A stretch of DNA of 64,000 nucleotides from Ureibacillus acetophenoni (GTDB lineage: Bacteria; Bacillota; Bacilli; Bacillales_A; Planococcaceae): the NCBI RefSeq assembly GCF_900220965.1, contig NZ_OBQC01000012.1, positions 11,933 to 75,932 of the forward strand. Reading direction: 5' to 3'. Positions 54,034 to 63,554 of the stretch are shown here, one piece after another. Under the pieces are notes generated by a model. It searched no databases. It had not been told where the DNA came from and saw only the letters and a list, made by a program, of their open reading frames with translations. Each line of letters opens with the position of its first letter. Position 1 is the first letter of the stretch. Position numbers and translations under genes: made by a program.

Positions 54034-54752
54034 TACAGTCCACCCCCGATTTTCAGGAACACATCATCAAAGTTCTGTGCGTTGTAATGTGCTTTTAACT
54101 CAGTTGGTTTTCCTGTTGCAATAATTTCTCCATCCCGCATCATTGCTAGATAATCACATTTTTCTGCTTCATCCATAATATGAGTCGTTATAATAATCGT
54201 CTTATCCTCTTCATCCTTTAATCGTTCCAACTCATTCCATATTGACCTTTTTAACAAAGGATCGATACCTACAGTTGGTTCATCTAAGATTAGTATTTTC
54301 GGGTTTTGAATAAGTGCGATTGCTAATGATAGTCTACGTTTCATACCACCTGAGTAAGATGAAACAGATACTTTCAAATCTTCCGTAAGTTGTACTATAT
54401 TTGCTGCGTATTGAATACGTTCTTTTCTTTCACTTTTTGAAAAACCAAATAACTTTGCAAAAAACTCTAAGTTTTGTTCTCCTGTTAACGCAGTATAAAG
54501 GGCATCAGATTGTGCCATGTAGCCAATTTCCCTAAGTAACGAAGCATTTGGAACTTGTTTTCCTAACACCGTAATGTCACCAGAATCGGCTTTTAACATG
54601 CCAACAATTAGTTTTATTAAAGTCGTTTTTCCACAACCTGATGGACCTAGTAAGCCAAAAATTTTCTTTTCTTCAATGGCAAATGTAGTCGGTTTAATAA
54701 CATTCTTTCTTTTAAACGTTTTCGAAACATCTTGAAGGTTGATTACATTCAT
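54033..54752 (-). CDS. ABC exporter ATP-binding subunit
   Basis: A 239-residue nucleotide-binding protein: Walker A GPSGCGKTT (near 35-43), signature YSGGMKRR (near 138), Walker B LILDEPT (near 160) and the switch histidine ITTHI (near 195). It drives the ABC-2 permease encoded next. The gene diverges from a TetR regulator. Confidence 0.95.
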   Translation of the reverse strand: MNVINLQDVSKTFKRKNVIKPTTFAIEEKKIFGLLGPSGCGKTTLIKLIVGMLKADSGDITVLGKQVPNASLLREIGYMAQSDALYTALTGEQNLEFFAKLFGFSKSERKERIQYAANIVQLTEDLKVSVSSYSGGMKRRLSLAIALIQNPKILILDEPTVGIDPLLKRSIWNELERLKDEEDKTIIITTHIMDEAEKCDYLAMMRDGEIIATGKPTELKAHYNAQNFDDVFLKIGGGL

Positions 54753-54784
54753 TATTCACATCACATCCTTATCAAGAATCAATG

Positions 54785-54858
54785 AACAACGCGTTGATTA
54801 TAAGTTCATTTTAGAGTAGCATATTGGCAAATACAATAAACACATTTACAATAAATGT
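54785..54858. promoter_or_regulatory. Two palindromes between the ABC operon and tetR
   Basis: The divergent 126-bp gap holds CAACGCGTTG (54787-54796, perfect, extendable to AACAACGCGTTGATT) and ACATTTACAATAAATGT (54842-54858, 7-3-7). Both are in positions suited to a TetR repressor that controls its own gene and the ABC exporter. Confidence 0.55.
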
Positions 54859-54878
54859 TAAGTGAATGGAGTGAACTT

Positions 54879-55496
54879 ATGGGAACAGTTCATGAGCAAA
54901 TGGCACAGAAAACAAAGTTTGAAATTGAAAGGTGCTTTATTGACCTAGTACAAGAAGAAGGATTTCAAAATGTATCAGTGAAAAAAATTGCAGAACGTGC
55001 AGGCATTAATCGGGGTACTTTCTATTTACATTATGTCGATAAATTCGATTGTATGGAAAAAATACAAAACCGACTATTAGATGAATTACAAGAAAAAATG
55101 AGAAATATTGCACCCCCTGAAATATTCATCTCCATACAACAACGTAAAATCTATTCACCTTTCTTAGGAATCTATGAATTTGTACTAGACAATGCCGTTG
55201 CAATAAGAGCGATTCTTGGTAATCAGGGCGATCCTTCCTTTTCAAATAAAGTGAAGGAGATTTTTAAAAACACCATTGTTGCACGTTTAGCTGAATACTC
55301 CCCTCTTCTTGCTGATAAAGAATTCCATAAATATTTTTCAGCATTTTTCACCTCTGCCATTTTAGGTTTATTTCAAGAGTGGTTGGAGGGCTATGAGGGC
55401 AAAACTGTACAAGATTTAGCGGAAGTCCATTTCCAAATATTAAGCTTGGTCGGTAATATTTCTAACCTTGTAACAAGGAAGCCGAACTTGGAGTAA
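54879..55496 (+). CDS. TetR-family transcriptional regulator
   Basis: A 205-residue repressor with the N-terminal helix-turn-helix VSVKKIAERAGINRGTFYLHYVDK (near 27-50) and a variable C-terminal ligand domain of the TetR_C_7/8-like kind. ATG at 54879 has GGAG 7 nt upstream; the frame from 54855 adds eight residues without support. It is divergent to the ABC exporter, which it probably represses. Confidence 0.9.
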   Translation: MGTVHEQMAQKTKFEIERCFIDLVQEEGFQNVSVKKIAERAGINRGTFYLHYVDKFDCMEKIQNRLLDELQEKMRNIAPPEIFISIQQRKIYSPFLGIYEFVLDNAVAIRAILGNQGDPSFSNKVKEIFKNTIVARLAEYSPLLADKEFHKYFSAFFTSAILGLFQEWLEGYEGKTVQDLAEVHFQILSLVGNISNLVTRKPNLE

Positions 55497-55687
55497 TCCG
55501 TTAAATGTGTAACCGAATATTATAGTAAAGATGTATTTATTGAATTTCCTTTCGTAATTTAAAGGGTTTTTTAGTCCGTGTTTAGAAATAAATGAATGAT
55601 GAGTATTTTAACGTTCTTTTCTGTGTTGATCCCATTTGGTTCTACACATTATCAGATATAAGACATTAGTTATAGGGAGGAATTACT

Positions 55688-56884
55688 TTGACAAACACAA
55701 CATCTGCTAACCTAATTGAAAAAACTGAAAAATTCGGTGCACACAATTATCATCCACTTCCAATTGTCGTATCAGAAGCTGAAGGTGTCTGGGTAAAAGA
55801 CCCTGAAGGCAATAAATATATGGATATGCTATCTGCTTATTCAGCAGTTAACCAAGGCCACCGCCATCCAAAAATTATTCAAGCATTAAAAGATCAAGCA
55901 GACCGTGTAACTTTGACTTCACGTGCGTTCCACAACGACCAACTTGGTCCATGGTATGAAAAGTTAACTAAATTAACGGGTAAAAATATGATTTTACCAA
56001 TGAACACTGGTGCAGAAGCTGTGGAATCAGCACTTAAAGTGGCTCGTCGTTGGGCTTATGAAGTAAAAGGTGTTGAACCGAATAAAGCTGAAATTATCGG
56101 CTGTAACGGGAACTTCCATGGTCGTACAATGGCAGCGGTATCGTTATCATCGGAAGCTGAATATAAACGCGGATTTGGTCCAATGCTTGAAGGAATCAAA
56201 TTAATCCCATATGGGGATATTGAAGCTCTAAAAGCTGCAATTACTCCAAATACAGCAGCTTTTCTAGTAGAGCCAATCCAAGGTGAAGCAGGAATTGTCA
56301 TTCCACCAGAAGGTTTCTTAAAACAAGCTGAACAACTTTGTAAAGAAAACAATGTGCTGTTCATGACTGATGAAATCCAAACTGGTCTTTCTCGAACAGG
56401 TAAAATGTTCGCTCACCAATGGGATGATGCTACTCCTGATGTCATTATCCTTGGAAAAGCACTTGGTGGCGGAGTAATGCCAATCTCTGCAGTTTGCGCA
56501 AATGACGATATCCTTGGTGTACTTAACCCAGGATCACACGGTTCCACTTTTGGTGGGAACCCACTTGCTTGTGCGGTATCTATTGCCTCTTTAGAAGTTC
56601 TAGAAGAAGAAAATTTAACAGAGCGTTCTTTAGAGTTAGGGAACTACTTCCAAACACAATTAAGTACAATTAGTAACCCTGTTATTAAAGACGTTCGTGG
56701 AAAAGGATTATTTATTGGTGTCGAGTTAACTGTACCCGCTCGTAAATATTGTGAAGAGTTAAAAGATCTTGGCTTACTATGTAAAGAAACGCATGATTAT
56801 GTGATTCGCTTTGCTCCGCCATTAATTATTAGTAAAGAAGAACTTGACTGGGCACTTGAAAGAATTAAAAAAGTATTTGCTTAA
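55688..56884 (+). CDS. rocD: Ornithine aminotransferase
   Basis: PLP enzyme converting ornithine and 2-oxoglutarate to glutamate semialdehyde in arginine breakdown. Its 398 residues match the family. K257 in LGKALGGG binds [13 protein letters not shown] (near 108-117), FHGRT and [11 protein letters not shown] are conserved. Start is TTG with GGGAGG 8 nt upstream. It stands alone, closed by a terminator. The 190 bp before it contain no clear RocR site that I can recognise. Confidence 0.95.
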   Translation: MTNTTSANLIEKTEKFGAHNYHPLPIVVSEAEGVWVKDPEGNKYMDMLSAYSAVNQGHRHPKIIQALKDQADRVTLTSRAFHNDQLGPWYEKLTKLTGKNMILPMNTGAEAVESALKVARRWAYEVKGVEPNKAEIIGCNGNFHGRTMAAVSLSSEAEYKRGFGPMLEGIKLIPYGDIEALKAAITPNTAAFLVEPIQGEAGIVIPPEGFLKQAEQLCKENNVLFMTDEIQTGLSRTGKMFAHQWDDATPDVIILGKALGGGVMPISAVCANDDILGVLNPGSHGSTFGGNPLACAVSIASLEVLEEENLTERSLELGNYFQTQLSTISNPVIKDVRGKGLFIGVELTVPARKYCEELKDLGLLCKETHDYVIRFAPPLIISKEELDWALERIKKVFA

Positions 56885-56892
56885 AATTTAAC

Positions 56893-56940
56893 TAGAGGCT
56901 ATTCGAACTAATTTCGAATGGCTTCTTTTTTCTTTTTCAT
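56893..56940 (+). terminator. Terminator of rocD
   Basis: The stem GAGGC.ATTCG / CGAAT.GCTTC is followed by TTTTTTCTTTTTC. Confidence 0.85.
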
Positions 56941-56991
56941 TCAAAAATCATTTATAGTTATAGTAAACATTTAGGTAAAGGAGTTTATAAA

Positions 56992-57546
56992 ATGATTAAA
57001 AGTCTCTACGTATCAGGTTACCGCGCTCACGAACTAGGGATATTTAATGACAAGCATCCAGGTATACCGATTATTAAAAAGGCAATTGAAAATACATTAA
57101 GGGAATTATTAGACGATGGGCTAGAATGGGTTGTGATTAGCGGTGGCCAGGGTGTAGAAACATGGGCAGCAGAAGTTGTCATTGAACTGCGAAAAGAATT
57201 TCCTCAGTTAAAATACTCCATCATTACCCCTTTCTTAGAACAAGAGAAAAATTGGAATGAAGTGAAACAGCAAAAATATAATTATATAGTAAGCCAAGCA
57301 GATTTTGTAACTAGTGTTACTAAAAGGCCCTATGAGGCACCTTGGCAATTTTCTGAAAAGGATAAGTTCATCATTCAAAATACGGATGCACTTTTATTAA
57401 TCTATGATGAAGAAAATGAAGGTTCTCCTAAATATTTGAAAAGGTTAGTAGATAAGTATATAGAGAAGCACGATTATGAATTGATTATCATTAACGCTTA
57501 TGACCTACAAATTATAGCGGAGGAAATGCAACAGTCTGAGTGGTAG
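56992..57546 (+). CDS. YpsA-type SLOG-family protein (DUF1273)
   Basis: A 184-residue Rossmann-like SLOG protein: YVSGYRAHELGIF at the start, VVISGGQGVETWAAE near residues 47-61 and DALLLIYDEENEGSPKY near residue 133. The GGQG loop is expected to bind a nucleotide. B. subtilis YpsA affects cell division and its S. aureus homologue inhibits FtsZ. ATG has AAAGGAG upstream. Confidence 0.88.
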   Translation: MIKSLYVSGYRAHELGIFNDKHPGIPIIKKAIENTLRELLDDGLEWVVISGGQGVETWAAEVVIELRKEFPQLKYSIITPFLEQEKNWNEVKQQKYNYIVSQADFVTSVTKRPYEAPWQFSEKDKFIIQNTDALLLIYDEENEGSPKYLKRLVDKYIEKHDYELIIINAYDLQIIAEEMQQSEW

Positions 57547-57652
57547 CTATTAAGTGAGTAAATAGTTCATAATACCTCATGATTACTTGGCTATTTTTAG
57601 TTTAATACTTAAATGCTATTCGAAAAATTTATGGGTACTTCTCAGAATTTAT

Positions 57653-57685
57653 TTGACACTCCAATTGATAACGATTATCGTTATC
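57653..57685 (+). promoter_or_regulatory. Promoter overlapped by a perfect Fur-type box
   Basis: TTGACA (57653-57658), 17 bp, TATCGT (57676-57681). GATAACGATTATCGTTATC (57667-57685) is a perfect 9-1-9 inverted repeat and matches 17 of 19 bases of the classical Fur consensus GATAATGATTATCATTATC. It covers the -10 region, so iron-dependent repression is expected. Confidence 0.75.
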
Positions 57686-57687
57686 AT

Positions 57688-57850
57688 AGAGAATGGAATT
57701 AGATCTGTACCCCCCCTAAAAGTATTCGATCTTTTATTCTCATTAAAAAGGAGTCTCACCTCACTATTTTACATGCTAGCGGCTCCTTAAATGACAATTA
57801 GCGTTGTATGACGCATAAATCGGCTGTAGCGGTAATTTTGCTACAGCCTT
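57688..57850 (+). ncRNA. Candidate Fur-regulated small RNA with a run of seven C
   Basis: Downstream of the Fur-box promoter there is no credible reading frame. The transcript would contain a C-run (seven C, 57710-57716, in an ACCCCCCCT context) that can pair with GGGGGG/GGAGG ribosome sites, a loose AAGGAG/CTCCTT fold, and a 3' hairpin GGCTGTAGC / GCTACAGCC (57822-57848) with a weak T-tract. Iron-repressed sRNAs with C-rich loops, such as FsrA of B. subtilis and IsrR of S. aureus, down-regulate iron-using enzymes. It lies just upstream of fumC. Identity is inference. Confidence 0.5.
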
Positions 57851-57856
57851 ATTACT
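57822..57856 (+). terminator. Terminator-like hairpin before fumC
   Basis: A 9-bp GC-rich perfect stem GGCTGTAGC / GCTACAGCC is followed by only TTATTACT, so termination strength is uncertain. Confidence 0.6.
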
Positions 57857-57916
57857 AGATATTGTGTTCATTTTTGATGTATAACTAAAATATAACAATA
57901 TAGAGGGGTTGAAAGA

Positions 57917-59308
57917 ATGGATTATCGTATTGAAAAAGATACATTAGGCGAAGTTCGTGTACCCGCAGATAAGATTTGGGGCGCTCAAACTCAAAGAAGT
58001 AAGGAGAATTTCCAAATTGGTCAAGAAAAAATGCCTATTGAAATTATTCGTTCCTTTGCCATTCTAAAGAAGGCTGCCGCGATTACAAATAACAAATTAG
58101 GAAAATTATCTGAAACAAAAGCTAATGCAATTGCAACTGCAGCAGATGAGATTCTTAGTGGTAAATGGGATGATGAATTCCCTTTAGTGGTATGGCAAAC
58201 TGGTAGTGGTACTCAATCAAACATGAATGTGAACGAAGTAATTGCTCACCGCGCAAATCAACTACTAGAAGAACAAGGGTCACAAGAACGTGTACATCCT
58301 AATGATGATGTTAACAAATCACAAAGCTCAAACGATACATTCCCAACTGCCTTACATATTGCAGCAGTTGAATCTGTTGAGGATTATTTACTGCCTCGAC
58401 TCCAATTATTAAAGGAAACTTTAAGAGAAAAGGCAGAAACCTTTAAAGATATTATTAAGATTGGTCGCACCCATTTACAAGACGCAACACCTTTAACACT
58501 TGGTCAAGAAATCAGTGGTTGGCATCATATGCTAGTCAAATCCGAAAAAATGATTCAAGTAACGAAGGAGTTTTTAAGGGAACTTGCAATTGGTGGTACA
58601 GCTGTTGGAACTGGTATCAATGCTCATCCTAATTTTGGTGAGATGGTTGCAGAAGAAATCAGCAAGATTACAGGTAAATCTTTTGTATCAGCAGAAAACA
58701 AATTCCATGCATTAACAAGTCACGACGAAATCGTTACCGCTCATGGCGCATTAAAAGCATTAGCCGCTGATTTAATGAAAATCGCAAATGATGTACGTTG
58801 GTTAGCAAGTGGTCCACGTAGTGGTATTGGCGAGATTACAATTCCTGAAAATGAACCTGGAAGTTCCATCATGCCAGGTAAAGTAAACCCTACTCAATCT
58901 GAAGCATTAACGATGGTTGTTACTCAAGTGATTGGAAATGATGCAACAATTGCTTTTGCTGCAAGCCAAGGGAATTTTGAATTAAACGTATTTAAACCTG
59001 TGATCATTTATAACTTCCTACAATCATCAAGATTACTTGCCGATGCAATGAAATCATTCAATGATAACTGTGCTGTAGGTATTGAACCAAATACTGAAAT
59101 TCTAGAGCGTAATCTCGAGAACTCATTAATGCTTGTAACAGCTTTAAATCCTTATATTGGCTACGAAAACGCTGCGAAAATTGCAAAGACAGCCCACAAA
59201 GATGGGACTACATTAAAAGAAGCAGCACTTGCACTAGGGTTATTGACTGAAGAGCAATTTGAACAATATATCGATCCGAAGAAAATGATTTATCCAAATG
59301 CGGAATAA
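57917..59308 (+). CDS. fumC: Class II fumarate hydratase
   Basis: Reversible hydration of fumarate to malate in the citric-acid cycle; class II enzymes are iron-free. The 463-residue length is standard. [14 protein letters not shown] (near 98-111), the catalytic-histidine region [12 protein letters not shown] and [16 protein letters not shown], and the superfamily loop [11 protein letters not shown] are all present. AGAGGGG lies before the ATG. The candidate Fur-regulated RNA is encoded just upstream; an iron-free fumarase beside it is suggestive only. Confidence 0.95.
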   Translation: MDYRIEKDTLGEVRVPADKIWGAQTQRSKENFQIGQEKMPIEIIRSFAILKKAAAITNNKLGKLSETKANAIATAADEILSGKWDDEFPLVVWQTGSGTQSNMNVNEVIAHRANQLLEEQGSQERVHPNDDVNKSQSSNDTFPTALHIAAVESVEDYLLPRLQLLKETLREKAETFKDIIKIGRTHLQDATPLTLGQEISGWHHMLVKSEKMIQVTKEFLRELAIGGTAVGTGINAHPNFGEMVAEEISKITGKSFVSAENKFHALTSHDEIVTAHGALKALAADLMKIANDVRWLASGPRSGIGEITIPENEPGSSIMPGKVNPTQSEALTMVVTQVIGNDATIAFAASQGNFELNVFKPVIIYNFLQSSRLLADAMKSFNDNCAVGIEPNTEILERNLENSLMLVTALNPYIGYENAAKIAKTAHKDGTTLKEAALALGLLTEEQFEQYIDPKKMIYPNAE

Positions 59309-59313
59309 TGATT

Positions 59314-59344
59314 ACGGAGGCTGTTGCGACAGCCTCCTTTTTAG
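59314..59344 (+). terminator. Terminator of fumC
   Basis: The 9-bp stem GGAGGCTGT / ACAGCCTCC with TGCG loop is followed by TTTTTAG. Confidence 0.95.
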
Positions 59345-59498
59345 TTCTTTCTTATGCATTGTCATTCATTGTTCGGCTATGTCCTTCTCACGAGATTTTC
59401 ATTCCGATATACCCTTATGAGGACTATTTTCATGTTACTTCGACCGCAAAATGGTCTTTATCAACCATATCAATACTTATTTTCATGTAATTTCAACC

Positions 59499-60250
59499 CA
59501 TATCTGTCTTTAGAAGCTGGATAAAGGACATTTTGTATGAGTTTTCACTTCATCTTGTCCTTTAGAAGCCTTATAAAAGACATTTCGCATTAGTTTTCCA
59601 TTCGTTTTGTCTTTTAGAAGCACTATAAAAGACATTTCGTATGAGTTTTCACTTCGTTTTGTCCTTTAGAAGCACTATAAAAGACATTTCGTATGAGTTT
59701 TCACTTCGTCTTGTCCTTTAGAAGCCCTATAAAAGACATTTCGTATTAGTTTTCCATTCATTTTGTCCTTTAGAAGCACTATAAAAGACATTTCATATGA
59801 GTTTTCACTTCGTTTTGTCCTTTAGAAGCACTATAAAAGACATTTCGCATTAGTTTTCCATTCGTTTTGTCCTTTAGAAGCACTATAAAAGACATTTCAT
59901 ATGAGTTTTCCATTCATTTTGTCCTTTAGAAGCACTATAAAAGACATTTCATATGAGTTTTCACTTCGTTTTGTCCTTTAGAAGCACTATAAAAGACATT
60001 TCGCATTAGTTTTCCATTCGTTTTGTCCTTTAGAAGCACTATAAAAGACATTTCATATGAGTTTTCACTTCGTCTTGTCCTTTAGAAGCACTATAAAAGA
60101 CATTTCATATGAGTTTTCACTTCGTCTTGTCCTTTAGAAGCACTATAAAAGACATTTCGCATTAGTTTTCCATTCGTTTTGTCTTTTAGAAGCACTATAA
60201 AAGACATTTCCCTATCATTTCCACATCCAAATGTCCTTCATCCGAAAGCC
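59499..60250. repeat. 52-bp tandem repeat array B (14 units)
   Basis: Units start at 59523 and every 52 bp to 60199, the first and last degenerate; a partial core lies at about 59499-59522. Each unit is AAAAGACATTTC, a variable linker, TTTTGTCCTTTAGAAGC, ACTAT. Two linker types recur, GTATGAG-TTTT-CACTTCG and GCATTAG-TTTT-CCATTCG, with some hybrids. The junction TTTTGTC.TTTAGA..GC..TATAAAAGACA matches array A closely and has the same orientation. It lies between the 3' ends of convergent fumC and pbuX. The bases 59346-59498 show no gene. Confidence 0.95.
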
Positions 60251-60274
60251 TGAACAAAATCTCAACCTAGCGGA

Positions 60275-60312
60275 ATAAAAAAATGCTACAAAACTCAATC
60301 GTTTTGCAGCAC
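60275..60312 (-). terminator. Terminator of the xpt-pbuX operon
   Basis: The stem TGCTACAAAA / TTTTGCAGCA with one mismatch is followed by TTTTTTTATT on the minus strand. Confidence 0.85.
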
Positions 60313-60323
60313 TCTTACTCACT

Positions 60324-61622
60324 TTATTTAACTGTAGCTGGCTCTACTGGAATTGGCTCTTTTTTCGGGCCAATCATATTAAATAGGAAGTTTAAAACAA
60401 TGGCAGTTATAGAACCACAAACAATTCCATTTGACGTTAAAATTGAAGCCCATTCTGGTAGAACTGCAAAGATAGATGGTACGAATGCTACTCCAGCACC
60501 TAGCCCTACTGCGATTGCAGCAACCATTGCATTTTCTGGTGTGCGAACAATTTCTGGAGCTAACATTGTAATACCTTGTGTTACAACCATCCCAAACATC
60601 GCAAGCATTGCAGCACCTAAAACTGCTGTAGGAATAATTTGCGTTAACGCAGCGATTTTTGGTAAAAAGCCAAGTGCAACAAGAAGTACACCAGTAATCA
60701 TAATTACTCGACGAGATTTCACACCTGTCATTTTTAATAGACCTACGTTTTGAGAAAACGTTGTATATGGGAATGCATTAAAGATCCCACCAATAATTGA
60801 AGCTAATCCTTCTGAACGATAACCACGTGCTAAATCCTTCGAATCTAGCTTTTCTTTCGTAATATCACTTAATGCATAGTAGACACCTGAAGATTCTACT
60901 AAAGAAACCATCCCTACTAAAGTCATTGTTAGAATAGCCGCAATATCAAACGTTGGCGTACCGAAATAAAACGGTTGAACCATATGTAACCAACCAGCTT
61001 CAGTAACCGGCGTAAAATCAATTTTTCCTAAGAAGCCTGCAGTTACTGTTCCAATTACTAAACCTAATAAGATAGATATCGAACGAACAAACCCAGTAGC
61101 AAAACGATAGATTAATAGAATTACTACTAATGTAATCATTGCTAATGAAATATTAAAAGCTGAACCAAAGTCTTCTGCACCTTGTCCTCCACCCATATTA
61201 TTAAGAGCGACAGGAATTAGAGAAATACCAATAATCGTTACTACAGATCCAGTAACAACTGGTGGGAAAAATTTTACAAGTTTTCCAAAAATACCTGAGA
61301 TAAGAACGATGATAAGTCCTGAAGCAATAATTGCTCCGTACACCGCGCCTACTCCTTTATCAGAACCAATCGCAATAATTGGTGTTACCGCTGTAAACGT
61401 ACAACCTAATACGACTGGTAATCCAATTCCGAAAAACTTACCACGCAATACTTGTAAGATTGTTGCAAGTCCACACATCATAATGTCGATTGCAACTAAA
61501 TATGTCATTTGTTCAGTAGAAAATTGCAATGCCCCACCAATAATAATAGGAACTAATATAGCCCCCGCATACATTGCGAGCAAATGCTGTATACCAAGAG
61601 TAAATTCTTTTGCCTTGTTCAT
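60324..61622 (-). CDS. pbuX: Xanthine permease (NCS2 family)
   Basis: A 432-residue transporter with about 14 helices of the nucleobase:cation symporter-2 family. The start FTLGIQHLLAMYAGAILVPIIIGGAL and the SSGVYYALSDITKEKL region are typical of xanthine/uric-acid permeases. It lies 62 bp after xpt, the same order as in B. subtilis, and shares the guanine riboswitch. Confidence 0.92.
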   Translation of the reverse strand: MNKAKEFTLGIQHLLAMYAGAILVPIIIGGALQFSTEQMTYLVAIDIMMCGLATILQVLRGKFFGIGLPVVLGCTFTAVTPIIAIGSDKGVGAVYGAIIASGLIIVLISGIFGKLVKFFPPVVTGSVVTIIGISLIPVALNNMGGGQGAEDFGSAFNISLAMITLVVILLIYRFATGFVRSISILLGLVIGTVTAGFLGKIDFTPVTEAGWLHMVQPFYFGTPTFDIAAILTMTLVGMVSLVESSGVYYALSDITKEKLDSKDLARGYRSEGLASIIGGIFNAFPYTTFSQNVGLLKMTGVKSRRVIMITGVLLVALGFLPKIAALTQIIPTAVLGAAMLAMFGMVVTQGITMLAPEIVRTPENAMVAAIAVGLGAGVAFVPSIFAVLPEWASILTSNGIVCGSITAIVLNFLFNMIGPKKEPIPVEPATVK

Positions 61623-61684
61623 GGGAAATAATCCTCCAATGTTATTTGTTTAGTATTCAGCCATAACAGTTCAAATTAAGCTCT

Positions 61685-62266
<582 letters not shown>

Positions 62267-62301
62267 TTACCTACCTTCCTAATAATAAATCCCGAAAAAT
62301 A

Positions 62302-62354
62302 ACAAAAAACCCGAAAGCTTATTTCCTCTATGAGTCAACAAGCCTTTCGGGTGT
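62302..62354 (-). terminator. Guanine riboswitch expression-platform terminator
   Basis: CCCGAAAGGCTT pairs with AAGCTTTCGGG and is followed by TTTTTTGTTATTTTT on the minus strand, between aptamer and xpt. Confidence 0.9.
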
Positions 62355-62406
62355 ATATACGAAAGTAAATAGATAATCTGAAAAAGTTTATCCATTTCTA
62401 TTGTCT

Positions 62407-62473
62407 CTCATAGTCGACTTATTTACGGTAAGTCGGTAGAAACTTGCGAGCCATATCCCCGCGATTATATGAG
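62407..62473 (-). ncRNA. Guanine (purine) riboswitch aptamer
   Basis: On the minus strand: ATATAATCGCGGGGATATGG, CTCGCAAGTTTCTACCG, ACTTACCGTAAATAAGTCGA and CTATG, i.e. the P1-J1/2-P2-J2/3-P3-J3/1 order of purine riboswitches. The ligand-pairing base in GACTATG is C, which specifies guanine or hypoxanthine rather than adenine. It controls xpt-pbuX. Confidence 0.97.
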
Positions 62474-62519
62474 TGATATATTAAGTTTTTTATTGTTAAT
62501 TTTTATAAGAACGTACCCA

Positions 62520-62548
62520 ATTATAAACACGAATGAAGTCGAATGCAA
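62520..62548 (-). promoter_or_regulatory. Promoter of the riboswitch-xpt-pbuX transcript
   Basis: TTGCAT, 17 bp, TATAAT on the minus strand lies about 47 bp before the aptamer. Confidence 0.8.
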
Positions 62549-62649
62549 TATAATTTAGGAAAATATTAAACAATTATTCGGGATTTGTTAAAGAAAAATG
62601 ACATTTACTATATTAACGTTCGCCTTTTCAGAATATTCACTACAAGTAA

Positions 62650-63345
62650 TTATGATAATAAATCATTTATTGTTTGTTTTAATACACTAAAAGATGTTCC
62701 CGTCTTCCCAAAGTTCCCTAAACTACGGCAAGCTAAAATGTTTACAATTTCTCCATTTTCTAAAGTAAGTTTAGCTAAAACCCCTTGTGTCTCTAACTGT
62801 TGAACAGACTGATTTAAATCAGCAACTACTGTTAATTGTTCTCCATATAGTTCAAGAAACTGTTTCCAATTAGTAGCACCCTGTACAATTACAACTTTTG
62901 GTGCAAACTCATTCAGAAGTTCCTGCAAAATTGCTAAACCTCTTTCATACAAATGATACAAATGATTGTTTTGTTTTTTCATTTCCTTAAATTGACGACT
63001 ATCTTCTACATATAAACAATTTAAATAAGATAACAGAACATTCTCACCGTAATTTGTTTTCATCCATTTCATAAAATTTAAACAACCTTTATATTCACGG
63101 GATGCTGTTTTTATCTCTTCAGAAAATAGTTCTTGAAATTCGTTACTACTTACTAATGACTCAGCAAATATATCTAAATCATCCAAATCAATTTGAAGAA
63201 ATGGTTCTGGAGTTGCACCAATGATGAAAATATTTGATTTGTATGGATTACCATTTGCTTGAAATGGTTGAAAGGCAATTTTTTGTTCCTTTGAATCCAC
63301 TACCCATTGTTCAATTTTCTTGTAAAAGCCTGCCGACACAGTCAT
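62650..63345 (-). CDS. Hypothetical protein, 231 residues
   Basis: A cytosolic alpha/beta protein. SNIFIIGATPEPFL (near 37-50), APKVVIVQGATNWKQF (near 147-162) and ACRSLGNFGKTG near the C-terminus superficially recall the uracil-DNA-glycosylase fold, in which similar Gly/Pro and His-containing loops occur, but catalytic residues cannot be identified. I do not assign a function. ATG has AAGGATGTTGAG upstream. It diverges from nothing and lies alone between the purine operon and the lysP-like gene. Confidence 0.6.
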   Translation of the reverse strand: MTVSAGFYKKIEQWVVDSKEQKIAFQPFQANGNPYKSNIFIIGATPEPFLQIDLDDLDIFAESLVSSNEFQELFSEEIKTASREYKGCLNFMKWMKTNYGENVLLSYLNCLYVEDSRQFKEMKKQNNHLYHLYERGLAILQELLNEFAPKVVIVQGATNWKQFLELYGEQLTVVADLNQSVQQLETQGVLAKLTLENGEIVNILACRSLGNFGKTGTSFSVLKQTINDLLS

Positions 63346-63512
63346 ATTCTCAACATCCTTTATCTACATTCTTTAGAATTACCTATTTGTAGAACCATTA
63401 TAACAAGCGTCTGTTGTTAATAAATATATGAATTAAAGTAATTATATGTAAGATTACAGCAATTCAACCCACAAAACAAAAGCTTTCTATACCTAATGCA
63501 AAAATCTACTCC

Positions 63513-63554
63513 CACTAAAAAGGGACGTCTCAAAAAGTTAGACGTCCCCTACTA
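63513..63554 (-). terminator. Terminator of the lysP-like gene
   Basis: The stem GGGACGTCT / AGACGTCCC with an 8-nt loop is followed by TTTTTAGTGG on the minus strand, just past the permease stop. The bases 63346-63512 between this hairpin and the next gene start show nothing else. Confidence 0.9.

Noticed and set aside
59308-59490. A 60-residue open frame starting at the fumC stop codon
   Set aside because: Its start overlaps the fumC terminator hairpin, it has no independent ribosome site, and it runs into the repeat array.
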